Assembly: GCA_045403155.1 (NCBI GenBank)
Contig: JAXIPB010000189.1
Coordinates: forward strand, 1-8,249
DNA from: JAXIPB01 sp045403155
GTDB taxonomy: Bacteria; Actinomycetota; Actinomycetes; Mycobacteriales; Micromonosporaceae
Length of the DNA: 8,249 nucleotides
Direction: 5' to 3'
Shown: piece by piece, positions 1 to 5,242 of the stretch
How positions within the stretch are numbered: position 1 is the stretch's first letter
Layout of the letters: each line of letters begins with the position of its first letter
The notes under the pieces: generated by a model
What the model was told of the DNA's origin: nothing
Databases searched by the model: none
What the model saw: the letters and a program-made list of their open reading frames with translations, nothing else
Program-made: the position numbers and the translations under genes

Positions 1-1
1 C

Positions 2-109
2 ACCAAGGACGGCCTCAGCAAGAAAGAGATCATCCGCTGCCTCAAGCGCTACGCCGTACGCGAAGTACACACCGCACTCCTAGCCGACTTCGCCGCCCTC
101 AAGGGTTGA
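2..109 (+). CDS. IS110-family transposase, C-terminal fragment (5' part lies outside the window)
   Basis: The frame is open from the left edge and ends at TGA 107-109, giving the last 35 residues of a protein. The stretch GLSKKEIIRCLKRYAVREVH matches the C-terminal tail I know from actinobacterial IS110-family transposases, where a basic CLKRY-(I/V)-ARE-(V/I) helix closes the Transposase_20 region. The family uses a RuvC-like DEDD domain plus a catalytic serine, and its recombination is guided by a bridge RNA. Neither catalytic region is in this window, so it cannot be said whether the element is intact. It points toward the convergent PH-domain gene and its stop lies only 23 nt from that gene's stop. 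The family call rests on the tail motif alone. Confidence 0.72.
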   Translation, partial: TKDGLSKKEIIRCLKRYAVREVHTALLADFAALKG

Positions 110-111
110 CA
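106..111 (+). promoter_or_regulatory. TTGACA box (-35-like) at the IS right end, overlapping the transposase stop
   Basis: A perfect -35 consensus hexamer overlaps the TGA of the transposase gene and faces outward. No good -10 lies 16-18 nt downstream in the flanking DNA. In IS110 elements, circularisation is known to join a right-end -35 to a left-end -10 and so create the promoter for the bridge RNA. That role for this box is inferred from its position and sequence. Confidence 0.35.
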
Positions 112-132
112 TCCATAGGAGCATCCTGGAGG

Positions 133-591
133 TCATGATCGACGAGAGGAGGGGTGGGCGGCGAGGAGGGCGCGGAGGGTACGGGCACCGGCCACGGCGT
201 ACTCCTTGTCGACCGCCTGCACGGCCATCACGGCCACCACGTCGTCGTCCTCCAGTTCGAGCGTCAGCCACGGGTTGCCCCGCTCGAACCGGACCGCGCG
301 CACGACCTCCCACGGCAGGTCGTACCCGCCGAGAACGTTCTGGATCTTGATGTGGTGCTCGTCGGCGGTGACCTTCGGCCTCGTGAAGAGGAGGACCGCC
401 GCACCGGCCAGCAGGCCGAGCGCGATCATGGCGATCTGATCACTCGGCTGGAAGACACCCGGACCCTCGCCGGTCTGGCCGGACAGCGCCAGCGCCATGA
501 CCACGAAACACACCACGATCACCGGCGCCAGCACCCAGCACACACGGCGGATCTTGCGAGGGCGGATGGTCACGGGCGACGGGCTCGACAC
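133..591 (-). CDS. Small membrane protein with bacterial PH-like domain (PH1)
   Basis: The gene encodes 152 aa from a GTG start. No ATG occurs upstream in frame, and there is no strong ribosome binding site. The layout is a basic N-terminus (RPRKIRR), a first membrane segment at about residues 17-38, a short extracytoplasmic loop, a second segment at about 53-72, and then a cytosolic domain from about 73 to 150. The cytosolic part (KVTADEHHIKIQNVLGGY...LPWEVVRAVRFERG) has the features of the bacterial PH-like bPH_6 domain: a short beta strand, a hydrophilic turn, then a PW motif and a Val-Arg-rich strand. The molecular function of these proteins is unknown. It is probably the last gene of the hisE-hisG-PH2-PH1 series. 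Its 3' end abuts an IS110 right end, so the last few residues (HPSSRRS) could have been altered by that insertion. The membrane topology is clear; the family call is fairly sure. Confidence 0.8.
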   Translation of the reverse strand: MSSPSPVTIRPRKIRRVCWVLAPVIVVCFVVMALALSGQTGEGPGVFQPSDQIAMIALGLLAGAAVLLFTRPKVTADEHHIKIQNVLGGYDLPWEVVRAVRFERGNPWLTLELEDDDVVAVMAVQAVDKEYAVAGARTLRALLAAHPSSRRS

Positions 592-625
592 GCCTGCGAG
601 TCTGCCATCCTCGCCGCCACCACAC

Positions 626-681
626 GCGGCAGGTCGGCATGCGAGCGCGGCAGGTCGGCATGCGAGAGCGGCAGGTCGGCA
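626..681. repeat. 21-bp tandem repeat, about 2.7 copies, between the two PH genes
   Basis: Copies run 626-646, 647-667 and 668-681 (partial), and all share the core GCGGCAGGTCGGCA. Copies 1 and 2 differ only at the last base. The unit is a multiple of three, so on the minus strand it reads as a 7-residue repeat (CRPAALA) in the frame shared by both PH genes. It fills more than half of the 93-nt gap between the stop of PH2 and the start of PH1. It looks like a recent slippage expansion. Confidence 0.9.
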
Positions 682-684
682 ACG

Positions 685-1140
685 TCAGCGAGCGCGGTTG
701 GTCGCGGCGGCGCGGGCCTTCGCGAGTTCGTCGGCCCGCCGTTGGGCGACCTCCTGCCGGTACGAGGCGAGGATCCGCACCTGAAGTGCCTCATCGGAGG
801 CCCGGCCGCGCCGCGCCCCCTTGACCGCGCCCGCCGGAGCGAGCAGGAGCACCGGCGCATGCACCCGGCTGCGCTCGGTCGGGCGCGACGTCACACCTCG
901 GACCCGTGTCCATGGCACGCGCGTGGTGCGGGTCAGCTCGCGGATCACCAGACCGGACGGCGTGATCTGCACCCCGGTGGATAGCACCCGTGCCAGCGCA
1001 GCGACCGCCGCGGCGGCGACGACCAGCGCGATGGGTCCGGTACGCAGACTGAGCGCGACGAGGCTGAGCAGCACCAACCCGGACAGGGGAGCGGCGAGCG
1101 CGGCCGTCCACGGCCACGAGCGCAGTACGCGGGTGTTCAC
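685..1140 (-). CDS. Small membrane protein with bacterial PH-like domain (PH2), downstream of hisG
   Basis: The gene encodes 151 aa from a GTG start (GTG AAC ACC CGC) and ends at TGA 687-685. Two hydrophobic segments, at about residues 10-31 and 35-52, form a membrane hairpin. A PH-like domain follows (GVQITPSGLVIRELTRTTRV, then PWTRVRGVTSRP), built like that of the neighbouring PH1 with the same PW motif. The C-terminus is a charged helix rich in Ala, Arg and Glu (residues about 122-151). The role is unknown; co-location with hisG is a synteny I recall from other actinobacteria and does not by itself imply a link to histidine synthesis. PH1 lies downstream in the same frame. Confidence 0.8.
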   Translation of the reverse strand: MNTRVLRSWPWTAALAAPLSGLVLLSLVALSLRTGPIALVVAAAAVAALARVLSTGVQITPSGLVIRELTRTTRVPWTRVRGVTSRPTERSRVHAPVLLLAPAGAVKGARRGRASDEALQVRILASYRQEVAQRRADELAKARAAATNRAR

Positions 1141-1165
1141 GCCGGAAGGCTACCGGCCGATTGCC

Positions 1166-1185
1166 GGAGGCGGACCGCCGCCTTC
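1166..1185. other. GC-rich hairpin in the hisG-PH2 gap, possible terminator or attenuator
   Basis: The arms GGAGGCGG and CCGCCTTC pair over 8 bp (one G-U) around the 4-nt loop ACCG. No T-tract follows on the minus strand. Two further short stems lie beside it: 1141-1157 (GCCGG/CCGGC) and 1153-1167 (CCGGC/GCCGG). These two share bases and so are mutually exclusive. The cluster fills much of the 106-nt gap after hisG. Function as a terminator is a guess. Confidence 0.3.
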
Positions 1186-1246
1186 GCGCTGGTGGCTGGG
1201 TCGCGCTGTGGCCGCGCCTGCAGCATTACGACTGAGGCGTGGCGCG

Positions 1247-2092
1247 CTAGAGCCGGCAGGCGTGGATGTCGGTCACCAGGATCGCCCGCGCGCCAACCTC
1301 GTACAGCTCATCCATGATCTTGTGTACCTCGGCCCGCAGGACCATCGCCTGCACGGCCACCCACTCCGGCCGGCGCAGCGGCGAGATGGTCGGCGACTCG
1401 ATGCCCGGCGTCAGCGCGACGGCCTCGTCCAGCGCCGACGTCGGTACGTCGTAGGCGAGCATCACGTAGCGGCGGGCGACCAGGACACCGCTGAGGCGAC
1501 GCACCAGTTGGGTCACCGGGCCGTTCCCGGGGGCCCCGCTTCGTCGTACCAGGACGGCGGTCGACGCCAACACCACGTCACCCAGCGGCTCCAGCCCGGC
1601 CTTGCGGAGCGTCCCGCCAGTGTCCACGACGTCGGCGATGACGTCGGCCAGGCCCAGACCCACCGCGTTCTCGACCGCCCCGTCCAGGCGGATCACCCGG
1701 GCCGTGACGCCGTGCGAGTCGAGGAAGCGGGCGACGACTCCGGGGTACGCGGTGGCGACGCGCGCACCGGCGAGATCCTTCACGGACGCGAACCGACCGG
1801 GGCGGGCGGCGAAGCGAAACGCGGACGCGCCGAAGTCGAGGTCGAGTACCTCATCGACGTTGGCGCCGGCGTCGATGAGCAGGTCGCGGCCCGTGATGCC
1901 GAGGTCGAGGTCCCCAGACGCGACATACGTGGCGATGTCGCGCGGTCTGAGGTAGAAGAACTCGACGTCGTTGTCGGGATCGGGACAGGTGAGATCCTTG
2001 TCATCGGTGCGCTGGCGGTAGCCCGCCTCGCGGAGAATGTCGGCGGCAGCGGGCGCGAGGCTGCCCTTGTTCGGTACGGCGACACGTAGCAT
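1247..2092 (-). CDS. hisG: ATP phosphoribosyltransferase (long form)
   Basis: The enzyme catalyses the first committed step of histidine synthesis, joining ATP and PRPP to give N1-(5-phosphoribosyl)-ATP. The protein is 281 aa, the length of the long HisG class, which carries a regulatory domain and needs no HisZ. Visible features are the N-terminal MLRVAVPNKGSL, the RPRDIATYVASGDLDLGITG segment (residues 49-68), and the PRPP-binding signature ADVIADVVDTGGTLRKAGLE (149-168). An ACT-like C-terminal domain (about 210-281) ends in VTDIHACRL; in this family that domain mediates feedback inhibition by histidine. The ATG at 2092 is preceded by a good ribosome binding site (GAGGAG, 6 nt before the ATG). 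It lies 71 nt downstream of hisE, and the two are probably one transcript. Confidence 0.97.
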   Translation of the reverse strand: MLRVAVPNKGSLAPAAADILREAGYRQRTDDKDLTCPDPDNDVEFFYLRPRDIATYVASGDLDLGITGRDLLIDAGANVDEVLDLDFGASAFRFAARPGRFASVKDLAGARVATAYPGVVARFLDSHGVTARVIRLDGAVENAVGLGLADVIADVVDTGGTLRKAGLEPLGDVVLASTAVLVRRSGAPGNGPVTQLVRRLSGVLVARRYVMLAYDVPTSALDEAVALTPGIESPTISPLRRPEWVAVQAMVLRAEVHKIMDELYEVGARAILVTDIHACRL

Positions 2093-2163
2093 CGGGTGCT
2101 CCTCATTGGACGGACATCTTCGGGCTCTGCTCCTGCTCGGCGAAGCCGACGGGGGTGCGGCCG

Positions 2164-2427
2164 TCACAGATGTCGGTACACGTCCTTGAGTTCCACGCCC
2201 TTCGCCAGCATCAGGACCTGCGCGTGGTAGATCAGCTGAGCGATCTCCTCGGCGGCGCGCTCGCGGTCCTCGTACTCCGCGGCCATCCACGCCTCGGCGG
2301 CCTCCTCGACGACCTTCTTGCCGACGGCGTGCACGCCCTGGGCGAGCAGCGCGACCGTGGCGGAGTCGGGAGCGTTCCGCGCCGCCTTGGCGGCCAACTC
2401 ATCCCAGAGCTCCTCGAACGTCTTCAC
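2164..2427 (-). CDS. hisE: Phosphoribosyl-ATP pyrophosphatase
   Basis: This enzyme hydrolyses phosphoribosyl-ATP to phosphoribosyl-AMP and pyrophosphate, the second step of histidine synthesis. The 87-aa product is the usual length for stand-alone actinobacterial HisE. The start is set by the family N-terminus KTFEELWDELAAKA, which follows a GTG at 2427; the open frame reaches further upstream but without family sequence. The metal-binding helices of the all-alpha MazG/HisE fold are visible: GKKVVEEAAEAW (residues 36-47, with Glu41, Glu42, Glu45) and AAEEIAQLIYH (58-68). The protein ends in KDVYRHL, as is usual. There is no clear ribosome binding site before the GTG, and a -10-like CACAAT lies 8 nt upstream, so a leaderless transcript is possible. 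It is the first gene of the his part of the window and is divergent from mscL. Confidence 0.95.
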   Translation of the reverse strand: MKTFEELWDELAAKAARNAPDSATVALLAQGVHAVGKKVVEEAAEAWMAAEYEDRERAAEEIAQLIYHAQVLMLAKGVELKDVYRHL

Positions 2428-2590
2428 AGGTACGCATTGTGGCAGGACACACACACACGGGCCATCACGACCAGTCCCTCGCGTCACATCGTGGGATGAG
2501 GGTGAGGCCCCGAGGGCTGGGCTCGGGCGGCAGCGGCTCACGGTCGGGAGACGCTCGTGTCGGGTGGCGCGCCGACTAGGCTGCGGGGCC
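2428..2590. promoter_or_regulatory. Divergent promoter region between hisE and mscL
   Basis: This 163-nt gap must hold the promoters of hisE (minus) and mscL (plus). Toward mscL, TAGGCT (2577-2582) ends 8 nt before the ATG. Toward hisE, CACAAT (minus, 2441-2436) ends 8 nt before the GTG. Both positions would suit leaderless transcripts, which are common in actinobacteria, and neither gene has a strong ribosome binding site. No convincing -35 boxes could be assigned. The region also holds a six-unit AC dinucleotide run at 2447-2458. Confidence 0.35.
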
Positions 2591-3064
2591 ATGGCCAGTA
2601 ATCAGTCAGACCGGATTCCCGGAGCCCTACGCCGTTGGATGCACCCGCTATCCGGGTTCAAGGACTTCATCATGCGCGGCAACGTGATCGATCTCGCGGT
2701 CGGCATCGTGATCGGAGCCGCGTTCACCGGGCTGGTGACGACGTTCACCGGCTCGTTGATCGAGCCGCTGATCAAGGCATTCGGCGCCGGCGCGCCCGAG
2801 ACGGCGGGCGTGTGGGTCGTCGCCGGGCAGCCGTTCAAGTGGGCCGCCGTCATCAACGGGCTGATCACGTTCACGATCACCGCCGCCGTGCTCTACTTCC
2901 TCGTTGTGCTGCCGATGAACAAGCTCGCCGAGCGGCGCAAGCGCGGCGAGGAGCCGGAACCGAAAGCGCCCAGCGAGGAAGTGATCCTGCTGACCGAGAT
3001 CCGGGACGCGCTCCTTGCCGGCTCGACCCCCCGGCAACGGAGCGACGCCAGCAACCCCCGCTGA
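2591..3064 (+). CDS. mscL: Large-conductance mechanosensitive channel
   Basis: MscL is a homopentameric inner-membrane channel that opens under high membrane tension to release solutes after hypo-osmotic shock. The protein is 157 aa. The family N-terminus GFKDFIMRGNVIDLAVGIVI (residues 22-41) leads into TM1 (about 31-55), with the Gly/Ala-rich pore-lining segment. A periplasmic loop (about 65-82) and TM2 (about 84-107) follow, then the conserved PMNKLAERRKRGEEPEPKAP linker (108-127) and a C-terminal cytoplasmic helix (SEEVILLTEIRDALLA). The chosen ATG gives about 16 residues before the usual start; the ATG at 2639 (MHPLSGFKDF) is an alternative start. It is the only plus-strand gene apart from the clipped transposase and converges on the GerMN-Gmad2 gene with a 27-nt gap. 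A tandem repeat spans its stop codon. Confidence 0.96.
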   Translation: MASNQSDRIPGALRRWMHPLSGFKDFIMRGNVIDLAVGIVIGAAFTGLVTTFTGSLIEPLIKAFGAGAPETAGVWVVAGQPFKWAAVINGLITFTITAAVLYFLVVLPMNKLAERRKRGEEPEPKAPSEEVILLTEIRDALLAGSTPRQRSDASNPR

Positions 3065-3089
3065 CGCCAGCAACCCCCGCTGACGCCAG
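3044..3089. repeat. 19-bp tandem repeat, about 2.4 copies, spanning the mscL stop codon
   Basis: Two perfect copies of GACGCCAGCAACCCCCGCT (3044-3062 and 3063-3081) are followed by a partial copy GACGCCAG (3082-3089). The first copy encodes the last residues of MscL and supplies the T of its stop codon; the second lies in the convergent gap. The unit is not a multiple of three, so the copies after the stop are non-coding. It looks like a slippage duplication. Confidence 0.92.
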
Positions 3090-3091
3090 AC

Positions 3092-4102
3092 TCAGCGCAC
3101 GGTGATGGCATGGCTGTCAAGGGTGACGATGCTGCCATCCCTTTCGGAGTAGTCAAGCCCCTCGAGCGTGTAGCGACCCGGCGCGAGCGTGACCGAGACA
3201 TGAGCCTCGCCGCGGGCGGGGGGACCGTTGTCGAGCGTCACTGATCTCTCGTCCACCACGGCTCCGGCCTCGTTCCGGATGCGCAGTGCCATGGTGGCCT
3301 CGAACACCGATCCGCTGAGGTGAACGTCGAATGTCCTCGGGACGGTGTCGCCCTCCTGCGGTGAGATGATCCAAACCGGGGCTTGCACCTCGATCCCCGG
3401 AGCACGGGTCAGCTTGCCGCCGAGGGCGACGTGCCCCCACAAGACCTCGTCGGGCTGTCCATCGAGGAGGATCCGCACGCCGCTCAGCTGCACTTTCTGC
3501 TCCGCGGTCACCGCGGTGACCGTGTAGACGAGTTGCTGCACGGCCAGATCGGCCTGCTCGGCGCCGACGGTGTTCGTGGCGGTGCCGGACAGGTCGACCA
3601 CCGCCACGCCGTCGGTGAGCTCAACGCCGCGTACGGACGCGCCCGCTGGCCAGAAACTGCGGTAGTCCGGATCGTACGCGTCGCCGCCGAGCATGATCCC
3701 GACCGCCGCCCCGATGCGCATGGTCAGCGACTCCTCTGACAAGGTCTGCGCGTGGAACTCGCGGTACAGAACGGCTCGCCCATAGTCGATCCCGACGAAG
3801 TAGACGGGAAGATTCGCGATCACGCCGGAGTGAGGGGTGGTCATCGTGGGAACCGGATCGCTGGTGGTTCCGGGCGGTGGCGGCGTGACCTCCGGGGGTA
3901 CGCAGCTGACCAGGCTGACCACGACCGCGGTCACGGTCGCGGCGGCGCCGGTGGCGAGGGATGCGAAGCTCACGGTGAGGGCCCTCCTTCGGTGGGTGCG
4001 GCGGCCCACCCGCTCCCGGATGGCCCCGAGCGCGTCCGGTGCGAACTCGACCCGGTCGGCTCGCGCCTCGAAGGCTTGGCGGAGACGGTCTTCGGGGTTC
4101 AT
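3092..4102 (-). CDS. Membrane-anchored GerMN + Gmad2 domain protein, putative sigma-factor partner
   Basis: The gene encodes 336 aa. The ATG at 4102 overlaps the upstream sigma gene's stop (ATGA), so the two are translationally coupled. The layout is a charged cytoplasmic N-terminus (residues 1-40, MNPEDRLRQAFEARADRVEF... then a basic RRTHRRR), one membrane segment (about 41-66), and a Pro/Thr-rich linker (69-90). A GerMN domain follows (about 97-225: LPVYFVGIDYGRAVLYRE, then SVRGVELTDGVAVVDLSG), then an Ig-like Gmad2 domain (about 242-336: VWIISPQEGDTV...FDVHLSGSVFEATMALRIRN, ending in APGRYTLEGLDYSE). Both domains are known from spore-germination and cell-envelope proteins. The topology (short cytosolic head, large outer part) and the coupling to an ECF sigma suggest a sensor or anti-sigma factor; this is inference, since no zinc-binding anti-sigma motif is seen. 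Cys67, just after the membrane segment, could instead mark a lipobox, but the 40-residue cytoplasmic head argues against a lipoprotein. Confidence 0.85.
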   Translation of the reverse strand: MNPEDRLRQAFEARADRVEFAPDALGAIRERVGRRTHRRRALTVSFASLATGAAATVTAVVVSLVSCVPPEVTPPPPGTTSDPVPTMTTPHSGVIANLPVYFVGIDYGRAVLYREFHAQTLSEESLTMRIGAAVGIMLGGDAYDPDYRSFWPAGASVRGVELTDGVAVVDLSGTATNTVGAEQADLAVQQLVYTVTAVTAEQKVQLSGVRILLDGQPDEVLWGHVALGGKLTRAPGIEVQAPVWIISPQEGDTVPRTFDVHLSGSVFEATMALRIRNEAGAVVDERSVTLDNGPPARGEAHVSVTLAPGRYTLEGLDYSERDGSIVTLDSHAITVR

Positions 4103-4677
4103 GAGCGCGGCTCCATCGTGCGTCGCAGGGCCGCCAGGGCCCGGGCGGTGTGACTCTTGACGGCACCCTGACTCACACCCATCGTTTCGGCGGTCTGCGC
4201 CTCGGAGAGATCGGCGTAGTAGCGCAGCACGAGCGCCTCGCGCTGCCGGGCGGGCAGCTTGCGTACGGCCTCGAGGATCTCGGCGTGCGTCTCCGCTACC
4301 AGCGCTCCCGCCTCCGCGCTGGGCACGGTCATCGGGGCTGTCTGCCGGCGCAGAAAACGGTCGACCACGACACGGTGTCGCAGCGCCGAGCGGGCCCGGT
4401 TGACCACGCTCTGACGCAGGTAGGCCGCGGCCTTGTCGTGATCCCGCAGCCGCCCCCAACGCTCGTGGAGTGCAACGAACGCGTCCTGGGCGATCTCCTC
4501 GGCGGCGCCGGAGTCGCGCAGCAGCAGGACGGCCAAGCGTACGAGCGGGCGGTACTGCGACGCGAAGAGTCGCGTCACCGCCTCGTCCGCTGTCCACGTC
4601 GAGGCGGCGAGGTCACCCGCGGGCATGATCGCCACGGCCCTCCCGCCCCGAACGTCGGACGCCACGCTGGGTGCCAT
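4099..4677 (-). CDS. SigE-family ECF RNA polymerase sigma factor
   Basis: This is an extracytoplasmic-function sigma factor of 192 aa from the ATG at 4677. Region 2 covers about residues 34-101 (LFASQYRPLVRLAVLLLRDS, AEEIAQDAFVALHERW, AAAYLRQSVVNRARSALRHR) and region 4 covers about 135-189 (LPARQREALVLRYYADLSEA, then the helix-turn-helix QTAETMGVSQGAVKSHTARA). The typical WxxL and DAF motifs of region 2 are present. The start is uncertain: the first 17 residues are not family-like, and an ATG at 4626 (MPAGDLAAS) preceded by GGGAGGG would give 175 aa, nearer the usual length. The downstream membrane protein overlaps it by 4 nt and is its likely partner. The regulon is unknown. Confidence 0.93.
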   Translation of the reverse strand: MAPSVASDVRGGRAVAIMPAGDLAASTWTADEAVTRLFASQYRPLVRLAVLLLRDSGAAEEIAQDAFVALHERWGRLRDHDKAAAYLRQSVVNRARSALRHRVVVDRFLRRQTAPMTVPSAEAGALVAETHAEILEAVRKLPARQREALVLRYYADLSEAQTAETMGVSQGAVKSHTARALAALRRTMEPRS

Positions 4678-4685
4678 GTCTACCA

Positions 4686-4713
4686 GACGCGCACCAGTAC
4701 CCCCAGGTTTACC
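4686..4713 (-). promoter_or_regulatory. Candidate ECF-type promoter of the sigma gene
   Basis: On the minus strand GGTAAACC (4713-4706) is followed, after a 16-nt spacer, by CGTC (4689-4686), which ends 8 nt before the ATG at 4677. This resembles the AAC ... CGTC pattern of many ECF promoters and would fit autoregulation by the encoded sigma factor. With so short a leader the transcript would be close to leaderless. The match is partial (no GGAAC) and unsupported by other copies in the window. Confidence 0.25.
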
Positions 4714-4774
4714 GAAACGGCGGCGACGCGCCAGCCTGTGTCGAGACCCCGACGTGCTAGGAGGGGACCCTTCT

Positions 4775-5242
4775 TCACACGGAGCGGATGGCCAGCGCGG
4801 CGTCGAGCGCGGCGACGGTCGCGGACCAGCCCTTGTCCTCGGGTGAGTCGGGGAATCCCGCCCGCTGCCGGGCCTGCTCCATCGTGTTCACGGTCAGCAC
4901 GCCGTGCGCCACGGGCGTCGACTCGTCCAGGGCGACCCGGGTGAGCCCGTCCGTGACCGAGCGGCACACGTAATCGAAGTGAGCCGTCTCACCCCGGATC
5001 ACCACACCGAGCGCCACCACCGCGTCGAACCGCCGGGCCAACGCCTGCGCCACCACCGGCAGCTCGACCGACCCCGACACCCGGGCCACGACTGCGTCGT
5101 CCACCCCGCACGCCTTCGCCGCGGCCTGGGCCCGCTCCACCATGTGGTCCACCAGCCCGGCGTGCCAGCGCGTCGCGACGATTCCCAGCGTCAGCCCGGC
5201 CGCCTCGACGGTGGCCAGATCGGGCTCTCCGAAGCCGGCCAT
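4775..5242 (-). CDS. ribH: 6,7-dimethyl-8-ribityllumazine synthase
   Basis: The enzyme condenses 5-amino-6-ribitylamino-uracil with 3,4-dihydroxy-2-butanone 4-phosphate to give lumazine, the penultimate step of riboflavin synthesis. It usually forms pentamers or 60-mer capsids. The protein is 155 aa, normal for the family. Motifs seen are the N-terminal GLTLGIVATRWHAGLVDHMV (residues 16-35), VSGSVELP (55-62), the substrate loop GVVIRGETAHFDYVC (79-93) with the conserved His88, and GVLTVNTMEQARQRAG (114-129). The ATG at 5242 shares its A with the ribBA stop (TGATG) and has GGAAGG upstream. It is the last gene of the rib operon; 97 nt separate it from the sigma gene and no clear terminator is seen there. 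Confidence 0.97.
   Translation of the reverse strand: MAGFGEPDLATVEAAGLTLGIVATRWHAGLVDHMVERAQAAAKACGVDDAVVARVSGSVELPVVAQALARRFDAVVALGVVIRGETAHFDYVCRSVTDGLTRVALDESTPVAHGVLTVNTMEQARQRAGFPDSPEDKGWSATVAALDAALAIRSV

Larger units (their letters stand above)
1..130 (+). mobile_element. Right end of an IS110-family insertion sequence (boundary approximate)
   Basis: The transposase stop is followed directly by a short non-coding stretch, TTGACATCCATAGGAGCATC (106-125). I recall similar sequences just after the transposase gene of actinobacterial IS110 elements. IS110 elements usually lack long inverted repeats and obvious target duplications, so the exact edge cannot be set from one end. It must lie between the stop at 109 and roughly 132, where the PH gene begins. 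The left end and the bridge-RNA region are outside the window. Confidence 0.5.

Noticed and set aside
626..681. CRISPR-like array
   Set aside because: The copies are directly adjacent with no spacers. It is a simple tandem repeat.
440..682. Minus-strand frame starting with a MPTCRSR-type repeat
   Set aside because: It is the 21-bp repeat read in another frame, followed by an out-of-frame reading of PH1.
821..2089. 422-codon plus-strand open frame antisense to hisG and PH2
   Set aside because: No recognisable protein features. HisG on the other strand has full-length family motifs, so this is a shadow.
2137..2149. Short hairpin TCGGCGAAGCCGA between hisE and hisG as an attenuator
   Set aside because: The stem is only 5 bp with a 3-nt loop. 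There is no T-tract, no alternative fold and no leader peptide of histidines, so it does not stand out in GC-rich DNA.
2447..2458. AC dinucleotide run as a phase-variation tract for mscL or hisE
   Set aside because: Only six units, and not placed between recognisable -35 and -10 boxes or within a coding frame, so there is no support for switching.
4757..4775. Rho-independent terminator after ribH
   Set aside because: The AGGGGACCCTTCT area gives only a very short stem with a 2-3 nt loop and no T-run on the minus strand.
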